From Aulostomus chinensis (lineage: Eukaryota > Chordata > Actinopteri > Syngnathiformes > Aulostomidae), in assembly GCA_037954235.1 (NCBI GenBank), contig JBBMOA010000007.1, positions 19,343,457 through 19,407,456 on the forward strand: a stretch of 64,000 nucleotides of DNA, written 5' to 3'. The notes under the pieces were generated by a model. The model did not search any database, was not told the origin of the DNA, and saw only the letters and a list, made by a program, of their open reading frames with translations. The position numbers were made by a program, and so were the translations under genes. The first letter of the stretch is position 1; every line of letters starts with the position of its first letter. Below, piece by piece: positions 22,418-34,400 of the stretch.

Positions 22418-25400
22418 ATGTCCAAAGACAGCCGTCATGACGGTCGGCGGCGTGGCGCTGGACAGCACCGTCTCGGCCCGAGAGTCGGACATGGTGGGGA
22501 CGGGAGGGAGAGGTCTGGCAGCAACAGCTCAGGCTCCTCGCATGGAGGAGGCAAGAGTAAAAACGCATCCATTAGCGCTTTGAAGGTGCGTATCCATTCA
22601 TCGTTAGCCCGTTACTCAAATCCGATAGACGGAGAACACTGAGATGACGGTGAAGCTAACGTGATGTTCGCTCAGTGGCGTGATAGATAAGACTGGTTTC
22701 ACGTAGTTATAACTGGAAACCAGCCGATTAGGTGGTCTTACCTTTAGTGTGTGTGATTTTGTCAGCTCACCAGGCCTCCCCATCACACATCAACCCTCCA
22801 CCAGCTACAAACGCGTCCACGTGCGCTGCTATTGAAGGGCTGTTTGTGGAGAGATTCTGACACCCATCTTGGTATCATGTACAGACATTTTTTGGGGCCA
22901 ATTGAACCGAAATGACTACAGTAAGACGACCTGCTGGCATGGCTTTTGTTCCCATGTCCCTATGGAGGGCTTTGGGGTCAAAATTGATGTGGGTGACCAG
23001 CTTTATGCTGCCTATGAAGGGACATTTCTATCCTGATGATGTCTGCATACACAGGGAGCAAAAGGTCACTAAATGACTGGAGTCAGGGATGTACTGATTT
23101 TGAAATTCTTCGCCAAATGTGACACTGATAGCAAGGGGTTATTAAAAAGATTCCTCCTTTTTTTTCTTAAAGTGAAACAAAATTCATAAAAGTCATCTAT
23201 TGAAGTCTTTTATCCCTTTTTTCACATTTTTTTGGGGATCAACTGTTTGTTTTTTAGTCAGATGAGGGAAAAAAACAAATAACATGGATATTATGTTTGT
23301 TATCCCCTTGCCCTACCTGAAGTAGATAAAACAGGATCCACAAATAAGAAATAAATCAGTTCAGCTTGGCTTTCATTCTCTTGTCTTTGAACCGGGTTTA
23401 ATTTAACCTTTCACTCCAAAGTTAAATGTTGGTCACTGCTATCTTGCTTTAGCTATCAGTAAAAATATTGGCCAACACTGATATACACATTGGTGCATTC
23501 TTATTGTGAGTATGTTTGAGTCTTATGCAACACCAGTGGGAGATTTTTCACTTACCTGTTGGCAAATACTCTCCTCCGTCATCATCATCAAAACACCAAA
23601 TGAGGGAATACCTTTTGGAAGAAGGACGTTCTATGATCTGATAATGTTCCGAGATGTGCAATAATATAAACCATGGTGCGTTGAAGCTGTCATGAAAAGG
23701 GCATTGTTGATTATGCCTATATTTTACAACTAATTTGGTGGATAGATTGCAGATATTGTCTGTATAAAAACAAGTTCCCATTTTGGACATCCTGAAACCA
23801 AATGTAATTGTTGCAAATCTGAAAAAGTAACCTTTTTCTCCATTTCCAAAACATTTTGAAAATCCAATATATCATTTATTTACAGTATTATAACATATGA
23901 TGTGCAAAAAGAAGTGACCAGTGCAAAATTAGGCCTTGCTCATCCGACTGGTAATGACTTATTTAAAAAAAGAAACCAATTTATTTGCTGACACAAAACA
24001 CACGCTGATAATATCCCCAGTTCTGATGGCATTTAGTGGCCCAACTATGTCAATTCATGCAGGGATTTCCTTGTTTTGACCCCTTGTGTATATTAAATGT
24101 CATCATTACCATTAAAGACAGAGTATTACAAGAGAAGTACTTGTCAAGTGTTGCAGCAGCTGAGCTTATCAAGGAATGTCTTTATCTGATGTCCCCATTT
24201 GGCCCGAGTTTATTATTTTGTGCCATTTTGTAAGTTGTCCAAACACATGACCTTATGTGTTCTGTCCCGCAGCGGCATATGAATCATCTACGACATCCAG
24301 AGCATCATTCTAGCTGCTAATGCTAATGCTCTGCCAGGCGTGCTTCATTTCGCACACACAGTCCCCGAGCCTGCAGCTACACTCTCATCACTGGCAACAC
24401 AGGATGGAGAGCAGAGCGGCAGGCAGGCCGGCTGTGTGCGCACGACTGTGCAGTGTTGTGGCAGAAGGAGAGTGAGAGATGAGAAATGGAGAGAGAGAGA
24501 GAGAGCGAGTGGGGGCTCTGATGCAGAGCTGAGAAGCTGTAAATGTAGGAAACTGCATGCAGTGGAGTGCAGAGCAGACTGGCAGCGAGATAGACGGTGG
24601 TTGGGCCTAAGAAGTGGCTGCAAACTCAGTCGATGTCTTAGATTCAGGTAGAATAGTCAAAGTGTCAAGCTGGACTTATGGGCTACTGAGCACCTACTCA
24701 CTGTCTTCTACTGGGAGAGGAGTTGACACAGCTGGGCAAGTTGCTATGACAGTTTGGACTGCACAGCGGGAGTCTATTTTGGTCCTGCTGTCAGATGACG
24801 ATGTCACCTTTTACAAGTGGCGCCGCTGGTGAGGGGGAACAGGTTGCCTGAAGTGGGCAGCAAAAGTATGTCAGGGGTGGATAAGGACGAGGAACCTGCT
24901 CACACTCTGTACTTCTACTCTGTACGTATCTCTTAATTTTCTCTGTCTCTCCTAACATGCTTCTTCTCACCCACTGTCATGCTGCTTGCATGTGTTTGCC
25001 AAAGGGAAACCTTAGACTTGGCTTTACTCTGCACAGTCAAGACAATAAGTGTTTTTTATAGTGAATGGGCAAGTATTGCCTGGCCAGAGAACATGGTCAG
25101 AGTAAGGCTCCACAATGTGTCTTATTCCTCTACACAGCACTTCAGGAGACAGGTTGTTTGCAACTGATTAAAGTGGATCAAGGCTGTGTTGCTGTAAGTC
25201 TTTTTGCCTCAGGCTGCCGCTGCTGCTGCTGCTGCTGCTACACACAATTGCCAATCAGATGTGAGTAGGTATATCCTCACAACGCTCGTCTGTCATCCGC
25301 TGGTTTCTCAACCCAGGAAACGGAGTAAATATTTACAGTATTGGGAGATGGTGCATAAATGTAGGCCTACCTCACTCTTTTCTTTGGCTCAGTTTGGCAC

Positions 25401-28400
25401 GACCTGCGCTGTTTCATCTTCTTTTATCTCTTAGTATTTTTTTTTCAACTTGAGGAGAATAAAGCCCAGGCCACTCTACATGTAAAGAATTTTGCTCACC
25501 AAAAGTAGGTCAGCTGGGTATCTCCCTTGGGGACATTAAATGCTATCAGGCCAACACACTGTCTGCGTGCCTTTTCTGCATATGTGATGACCAGTGAGCC
25601 GTGTTTACATTATAGCGATAGCCTTGAACGCTAACCCTTAAACACTTGCATGTTATCCTAGCAACTGTTCCTGCCTCAGATACAGCCTAAATGTATCTGA
25701 ATTTTTTTTTGATTGCAAGAGAGGTTATGTAGTAGCTTTCTTGCCTGAATAGTAGTGTGGGGGGGGGGGGGAGAGAGAGAGAGAGAGAGAACGGTTTGTT
25801 CCATGACTCATTTGTTGTTAAAGAAAAGAAATGGCTCTCTTTTTTTGTGCGTGTCAGTTTCAGGTAACAATGTTTCTTTTTCAAGTTTGAAACAACATCT
25901 TATCCTTGACAGACCTAAACAGCCATGTTTGGTCCGGATTTTAGCTAACGTTAGATTAGACTGTTATTGAATAATACAGAAGTGGTACAGGATATTCTGC
26001 TTGGAGAGAGAGAACAGAGTGAGTGGAAGATCCAGGAGGATAAGACTGGGGTTTATGATCATATTGCAAGAAGTCACAATACATTAAGAAGAGGGTGGAA
26101 AGTTGCTTGAATGTACAAAAATATATTCAGAAATAAGCTGATGTATTTTTTTTAACAAAAGTTTGTTAAACTTTTCTTGGAAATGAATTGGATTATATGG
26201 GATTTCATGATTGTGTGAGTCAGTGGGGACAAACTGGACACTGGGGGTATTTAATAGACACTCAAGTTCACAGTGCACTGTGCCTTCTGCTATCATGGAC
26301 AGATTTTTAGCATCTTGCACACTACTGCAGGGGTTTGAATGGGAGAGTAGATTTACTTTCTTTCCCATTCGTGCTTTGTTTTTCTGATGAAATGATCTGT
26401 TGAAAGTCTACCAAAAGGTAGACTAATAGATCGAATCAAAAATATTTATTTTTGAAATATATATTGCATGTCTGTCCAGGGTGAACCCGCCTCTCACCCA
26501 ATGTAAGCTGGAATAGGCTCCAGCCCCCCCCACCACACACACATTATCCCCAATGGATAAGCCGTATAGAAAATAGATGAATGGATATATATTGAATGTA
26601 TTTTTGCTTATGAAAATACAAAATGTTTCTATTTATGTTTGTGGTGAATACAGTGTGTATGAATTACCCCCAAAATATCCAGTTTAATTCTGTTGATTTC
26701 TTTGCAAAGTTTCCAACCTTGAATACCTGGGACTTTTGCAATCCTAAGTAGGACTGAGCAATTTTATCGATTCTGCGGTATATATTGATATTTTTTCCCC
26801 AGAGAGAATAGATTTTTCAGCCGCGAGTATTGATACGTTAAACCCCAATCAACCCCCCCCCCCCCCCCCCTGTCCCGCACTGTGCAGGAAGGTCTGCCAG
26901 CCGCTAGTGTTGCTGAGAGCATTTCTAGTTACCCAAACCCCGAAACCTTTCTCATACGGTTAGAGCTGAGTAATTCAGGAGAATGGCAGCGAGCGTTGTT
27001 CCCTCTGGGCATACACACAAGCTCCCTGAGCACACTGAGGATCGATGTGAGCAACATCAGTTGTGGACGCTGTGGCCACACACCTTTTCAACGCCTGGGA
27101 GCATAGCAAGGTACATGGCTTATTAAAAGAATCAAATTACAGCAGCAATTTCTGTTAATTTACTTTCAATATTTTGGGGGGTTTACAATTCAACCGCAGA
27201 GCTACCGTCGTCGTCTCTTAGACAAACTCGACAGTGACCCCTGGTGGGCTCTCAGTTGGTAGCTACAACAAACTGAAAATCGCAGTACAAAAGCAGTCAT
27301 TGACGTAACATGTCCTACCTCAACATAGACGTCTATTTATAGAAGTAAATTCAAAGGTAATTTAAATAACCGCTAATAAACGTATTTATTATCATTCATC
27401 TGCCTGTCCATTGGATGTTGGCCACTCGCTCTTCCTTACTTTCTCCATCTCAGTAGCTCTGTGTAGCGGCCGTTTCCTCGGCTCACCGATGTTAGCTTGC
27501 TACTTTAGCTCGTTGTGGAAACTGCCGTAGTTCCCGCTTGCATCGCACATGTACTCCTTGCAAACTCTCTTATCCGTCGTAGCCTGAGCCCTTATCCTGC
27601 TGGAAGGCTCTATTCTCCTGCGGTGGAGGAATCGTACTCAATGTTCCCTCTAATTAGGGCCTGAGCCAGTCCCTGGCGAAGACCCTATTATGTTTCGAAG
27701 TCACACTCGCCACTTCAAAAGTTAATTTGACCCCCTAAACATGCTTGAAAACTCACCAAATTTGGTAAGCACATCGGGTGCGGCGAAAAATTAGATAATT
27801 AAAAAAAAAAGAGGCGCTCTACTCAATAGCGCCACCTACATACACAAAAAACCACGCCACAGACTGTAGGAATGTCCTAGAGACATGGGACCAACACCAT
27901 TGAACTCGTCTCATCAAGACGGATAAATCATACACTCACACCCTTGACCTAACTGTAACAGGATGTCCACAATTTGGACACGAATGTCTAATTTTGGACA
28001 ATTTTGCACCCCGAACAAAATCTATCTCCTCCTAAACCGTAAATGCCAGGGCTTCCAAACTTTCACACATTACTCTCCCAACTGTGCTGATTAAAAGTTG
28101 TTCAAGGTTAATATACTACGCGCTCGGTTTGGATTTTATGAGCCGTCAAAGTGGGGGAGACACTTTTCGCCTTACAATGGAAGTCTATGGGGAGAGCGTG
28201 TCCTCTCAGGGTACATACTCTCAAACAAATGCTTCTCACATCTACACCATACATTCCACAGCTTTTAAAAACACACCACTGTATTCCTCACAAAAATCCC
28301 TACAAAAATATGGTATTTTGTGTGACTTTTGACCAACGTATGCCGAGTTATTCACCTTTTACACACTACATTTCTCTGAATCCTCCACTCTCTCCACTCC

Positions 28401-31400
28401 AGCACAGATCAGAGACAGTGCAGCGGGGGAGGGGTTCTTAAAGGGCCAGCTGGCAGCTCTGCTCTCAGCTCTGCTCTCAGCTCTGACAGAGATGGCAGAG
28501 AGCGAGCAGAGAAGGGAGGGGCTCTTAAAGGGCCGGCTCTCAGCTCTGCACTCACACTGTGCAGCGCACTGATGCTCGTATCTCCTAAACTACAAGGCCT
28601 AGGGATTTGCCGATTACACCGTTGGATTCGGGCCGGTGTCAAGGACGCGGCCGTAGGCCGCGCAGGGGCTCAGGCCCTAACAACGCTGCTTGCAGCTTTA
28701 ATTTCTCATGTGTCTGGGTCTACACACAAGCTCCCTGAGCACACTGAGGATCGATGTGAGCAACATCAATTGTGGACGCTGTGGCCACACACCTGTTCAA
28801 CACCTGGGAGCATAGCAAGGTTCATGGCTTATAAAAAAGAATCAAATTACAGCAGCAATTTCTATTAGTTTACTTTTAATATTTTCGGGGGGTTACAACG
28901 CATCGTCGTCGTCTCTTATCTCTGCCGCACTGCATGGTGCCACAGGGCACATACGCAAGCACTGTCAATGCAAGGACTGGCTGCGTAGCCTCAGTGAACC
29001 GTATCGTGTCATTGGCTGGACACCTGTCACCCACCTAGTCTATGCGCTACATAGACTTCCTTGTGCGCTGAGCATGTGCGAGGGGTGCGCAATTGCGCAA
29101 GCGTGTAGTTTACAGGGAACATCGATGTACTACTCACTCCCACTCGTGCCCTCTGAAGAACAACAACCGTCTTTTATTCTTCGTTCAACAAGTCAAAAGA
29201 AACTTGACAGTGACCCCTGGTGGGCCCCCAGTGGTAACTACAACAAACTGAGAATCAGTACAAAAGCACAGTCATTAACGTAACATGTCCTACCTCATCA
29301 TAGACGCCTATTTATAGAAGTAAATTCAAAGGTAATTTAAATAACCGCTAATAACCGTATTTATTATCATTCATCTGCCTGTCCATTGGATGTTGGGCAC
29401 TCGCTCTTCCTTACGTTCTCCAGCTCAGTAGCTTTGTGTAGCGGCCGTGTCCTCGGCTCATCGACGTTAGCTTGCTACTTTGGCTCGTTGTGGAAACTGC
29501 CGCAGTTCCCGCTTGCATCGCACATGTACTCCTTGCGAACTCTCTTATCCGTCGTAGCCTGAGCCCAAAATTCTGCTGGAAGGCTCTACTCTCCTGCAGC
29601 GGAGATGGATAGCTTTCTTCTGGGAGGAATCATACTCAATGTTCCCTCTAATTTCTCATGTGTCTGGGTCTACACACAAGCTCCCTGAGCACACCTAGGA
29701 TCGATGTGAGCAACATCAGTTGTGGACGCTGTGGCCACACACCTGTTCAACGTCTGGGAGCACAGCAAGGTACATGGCTTATTGAAGGAATCAAATTACA
29801 CCAGCAATTTCTGTTAATTTACTTTTAATATTTTTGGGGGTTTACAATTCAACCGCTGAGCTACCGTTGTTGTCTCTTACGTCTGCCGCACTGTTGTTCG
29901 CTAGCTAAACTCCAAGGTGCCACGGAGCGTATGGGCAGGGCACATACGCAAGCACTGTCAATGCTAGGATTGGCTACGTAGTCTCAGTGAACCGTATCGT
30001 ATCATTGGCTGGACACCTGTCACCCACCTAGTCTATACGCTGCATCGACTGAGAATGTGCGAGCGGTGCTCGATTGCTCAAGTGCGCAGTTTAGAGGGAA
30101 CGTTGGCGTCGAGTATAAATCCAGTGTCTGCATGCTTAAATTATGTGTGGAAGCATTTTGGGTTGAAAAACAAAAAAGAAAGCGACGATTTAGACAAAAG
30201 TGTGCCCGTTTGCAAACTGTGTCACACAAACGTTAAGCACTCTGGAAATACCACCAACATGCGAGCCAACTAAAACATCATCACCCGGACAAGATAGTGC
30301 TAACTGAGACCGAGACCAAGAAGCTGTGGCGCGACCCGAAATAAACCACGCTGGACGGTGACGGCGGTGGTTTCTACAAGTTCCCATCTTCTTTACCGAG
30401 GTCGCAGAAAATTGACAAGAGTCCACTGCCTACTTTGTCAGGATTTGAGACCTTATTCGGTGGTGGAAAACACCGGCTTTAGGCGCATGGTGAATGCGAT
30501 GAAGCCGCACTATGTATGCTATAGTCACCCGCGAATTGAATTATTGGCTGCCATGATTTAACCTGGTGGCTCGACTGACTCGTAGCTACCTTTATATGTT
30601 CAGTATCAAGCTAAAAAAGCTGCCAAAGAAGGCCACTTGCTGCACTTAAAGTCTTCATTGTTCACTTTACTTCTCAAAAGCTTGAAGCTTGCAAGCTACA
30701 AGTCAATGGAACACTGTCCCTTTAATATCTTTCATAAAAGGATATTAGTGTATCGAATTGTATAGTGAGCCAAATATCGTGTATGGTATTGTGAGATTAG
30801 TGTATCGTTACAGCCCTAATCCTAAATCAGAATAAGAAGTTAATCAACCAATTTGACAGGTACATGTTATATTTTGAAGGAGCTGATGGCATGTGCTCTC
30901 CAACCACACTGATGTGACGGAGCTTTTTTTCCCCAGCAGCTGTGGATGTTTTATTCCATCATGAACGACTTGTTTCACACAGGAGCTGCTTCATTTGAGT
31001 CCACAGTCAAGTTCACTCGTGCATATTCAATGTGTAGGTCAACCGTGATGCTTGTTAACACAAAGTAGGCTGCAGATTCTGCCTCTAGCTGTTTCTTGTC
31101 GGTGCCAGTAGTCTTCTTGCTCGCACATAATGCCTACATGGTTGTTGCTTCAAACCCATCTCAAGACCACACAGATGGAATTGAACAAATACCTGAGATG
31201 GCATGCTGCGATCAGTGCTGTAGCATAATGCACTGTATCGAATGAAATGAAGGTGAAGCTTGCATAACTTTTAAACTATACTGGACTAATTTTTCAGGAG
31301 CCGTGCTGCAGTTGCTGTCATCGCTAATGTGCAATTTGGTATTATCGCATATCTTGTGCACTGATTTGATTTACATTGCAATTCTACAGTTATTGTGATT

Positions 31401-34400
31401 CAAAATTACAATGAAGTTGCAATTATTGTTTGCTTTTTAATACGACAAAATGGGGAAAAGTTTAGCATCGATTTCTGATGTGCCTGATAACCAAGCTTGT
31501 CTTTGTAACTGTCAAGATTCTTGTCAAAGAGCGCATCATCTAATAACAATTCACAACTGTCTCAGTCGAAGCCTGGCTGTCTAGCAACCGAAGGGTTGCT
31601 GGTTCGATCCTCACTTCCCCCGATGACCATGTCAAAGTATCCTTGAGCAAGATACTGAGCTCCTAATTGCTCCTGATCGCCCTGTGACAGACTGGCGACC
31701 TGTCCAGGGTGAACCCTGCCTCTCACCCAATGTCAGCTGGGATGATGGGCTCCAGCAGCCCCCCCGCGACCCTTAACAGATAGGTGTTATAGAACATGGA
31801 TGGATGGATGACTACAAACATGGGACAGTCCTACCCTTTGTGCCATGTATGACTGTTCCACAACCCTTTAGCCGTTGTCTTCTTACATCTCTTAAATTCA
31901 GACGTGAAGTGCTCTGAATGCTTATAATATGATTGATGCGTGAGCTTTTTTTTTTTTAGTTTCAGTATTTTCAAAGGTTTTATTGACAATAAGAACAATT
32001 TAAAGTGACTTTGGACTTACCAGGTTCTTTATCACATTGATTTCTCATGCAAGGCCATGGAATGACCCATAATGCATTCTGAGGTGTCTCCTCACAGAAA
32101 GCAAGAGACTCAGTGTAGAAAATGCCTCTCAGTGTTGTGTTTTTCTACCTCCATCAATGTGAGGAGAATCCATGGTGAATGTCATGTTTATCTTGTCATA
32201 CCTCCCGTTTCAAATGTTACCCAAGCCTTATTTTATGCAGCGTATCATACTGTCAAATTTTCTTCGTGCCTGCAGGATCAGTCACACGTACGTTGTACTT
32301 CTTTGCAGTTTAACTCTCCGTTACTCTTTAAATTCCTACAGGCATCTTTTCAGCGCTCCAACAGCCATGACAAAGTACGGAAGATAGTTGCAGAAGAGGG
32401 CCGTGCAGCTCGGAACCTGATTGCCTGGAGTGTACCTCTAGAGAGCAAAGAGGAGGAAGGTTGGTGTTGAACATACATTTTCCACGTTTGTATGTTCCCC
32501 TCAGAGAACGTCCTGTATGGCACGTGGTTGCTTGTTCACACTAAAAGGCTCCTCATAGGTCATCTCCCACTCAGACACCCCCACCACAGCCTCCCACACT
32601 TTCTCACTTTTGTTTGGCTCTCTTTTCTTTGTTGGTCATTTCATTGATTTCACAGCTTCTTTACTGCTGAGTTTTAACCATGAATGTGTTTTAATGCCCA
32701 TCCAGTCATGTCTGACAGGGACTGCTTTGCCTTTTAAACTTATTATCTGATTCACATTCGCTCAGACAGGTAACATTGTGAATAATGAGATGAAGATCAT
32801 CGTGTTGATGGTTTTCTTGAAGCCCAGATTATAAACCCTGTTTATTTCATCCCTTTCACTCTGTCACATTCTCTTCCCCTTATCCACACAGCAAAATCCA
32901 AAAGCAATTCCAGCGGTAGTTCCAGGGCTCAAAGGATCCACTCTGGACAACAAAGAAATAAGAAACAGGTCTGTATTAGTTGTTGTTTTTTGTCCACCAG
33001 AGGGCACCATCCACCAATCCTTTTCCTCTGTCTCTCTTAAACCCTATGAAGAGATTCAAGTGTATCTGTTTGGCAAACTTCTGTTTTTACATGAGATGAG
33101 TCACTCTTGAAAAGCTGAGCACAGAAGTTGAAAATGCAATAAATGCAGGGCCTGAATGTTAATTTCCCACACACAATTGAAAACAGCCCATAGTCAGATC
33201 TCTGAATACTTCATGTGTGTAGTTAATGGCCTCGTGTGTATTACTGAGCAGAAAAATGGAAGAACCCCCAACCCAGATAAGGCAGAGGGAATTTGTGACG
33301 TCATACTATCCATGGTCCTTCAAATAAGCTTGGAGTGAACTGCCCCCAGCCAGTCGCTCTGCCTTCTCACCAGCACTGGTCAGTGTGTGGGGAGCGCAGG
33401 GCTCTGTCTCCCAGCATACAAACATCCCACCTTCCTCCAGATTCGACGGTGCATTTGCTTATCAAATGTTAACTGAGTTCACTGCAAAAATCCCTACATT
33501 TCTGCCTTCAAGAATTCTCCGCCCATCTTTTGTTGCATTTCTCTGCTGTGATTTTAATAATTGCTTCAATAGATATTGTGTAGTTGGCTCACAAAAAAGG
33601 CACTTTAGGGAAAGTAGTTCTTGGAGGAGCTCCCTAGTGGCTAGTTCCTATAGCTGCATGGTCCTAAAGGGCCTCTTTGCACTGGATTTGTAAAACTGCT
33701 GTCAGCAGTTAGAATATAACCAGGCTGTGTGATACGTGCCCCATGTTGTCCATGGTATATTGAAACAGATTTTTTTTTTTTCCCTCTTCCTCATCCTTTG
33801 GTTTGATTATGATCTGCGATTATTGCCATTTGCATTTTCTCAGAATACATTTGTTTCAGTTAACTTTTTATTGTTGGTATTGTTTCATATTTGATGATCA
33901 GGATCAGGTCAGAGTTCATTTTATGGATCACTTTTTGTGTCTTCATGACTCTCAGACTCTTAACTGATGTAACTATCCCATCACCCACCTCTGAGATCTG
34001 CATAGCTACAAAATCCCCCTGTATTCCCTGATGTTCGCTCCACAGTATTTGCCTGTCCAGACTAATATACACACGCACACAACATGTTTGTTACATGCTC
34101 GGTCTCTACAGAATGCTGGCGTGGACAATAAAGGCACAGTTGGCTCCTTATTGGACAAGGCAGCTGAGAAGAGCCCCACCAAAACCAGACAACCTCGTAA
34201 AGTGGACCTGCGCGCACGCTATTGGGCCTTCCTTTTCGACAACCTGCGTCGTGCTGTGGACGAGATCTACGTCACCTGTGAATCTGATCAAAGTGTCGTA
34301 GAATGCAAGGTTAGTTTGCCTTAAAGAAAGGGGAAGCCGGAAGAAATTAAAATTCAGCATACAGAATTCGTGGTCTCTCAACCGAAACTGAAAAAGGGGA

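Larger units (their letters stand above)
26748..30817 (+). mobile_element. Decayed hAT-superfamily DNA transposon with internal duplications
   Basis: Perfect 8-bp direct repeats AATCCTAA flank the element at 26740-26747 and 30818-30825, the target-site length of hAT transposons. The left end (AGGACTGAGCAATTTTATC) and the reverse complement of the right end (AGGGCTGTAACGATACAC) are related imperfect inverted repeats. Inside are: module X at 27013-27226, 28711-28925 and 29648-29890; module Y at 27214-27653 and about 29200-29650; module Z at about 28926-29121 and 29903-30102; a nested DNA element (27654-28698); and a BED-finger remnant (30130-30560). Most of the transposase is missing, so it could only have moved with help from another copy. 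It sits in scaper intron 1 in the sense direction. Confidence 0.75.
22586..32341 (+). other. scaper intron 1
   Basis: A 9.8 kb intron holding most of the mobile DNA of the window: the hAT composite (26748-30817), a SINE (31559-31811) and a LINE/SINE tail (26471-26585), plus CTG and G/GA microsatellites. At 24.28-24.93 kb lies a GC-richer unique block with a possible alternative first exon. Confidence 0.7.

Noticed and set aside
24340..24651. Overlapping frames of about 100 codons on both strands at 24.3-24.65 kb
   Set aside because: A GC-richer unique block with no domain signature and simple GA repeats. It is more likely regulatory DNA than protein-coding.
28572..28868. 98-codon plus-strand frame crossing the nested-element boundary
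   Set aside because: It runs from the MITE-like insertion into hAT module X, so it cannot be an evolved gene.
26748..30100. CRISPR-like or satellite array
   Set aside because: The repeats are hundreds of bases long, diverged and few; they are modules of a transposon, and the organism is a vertebrate.
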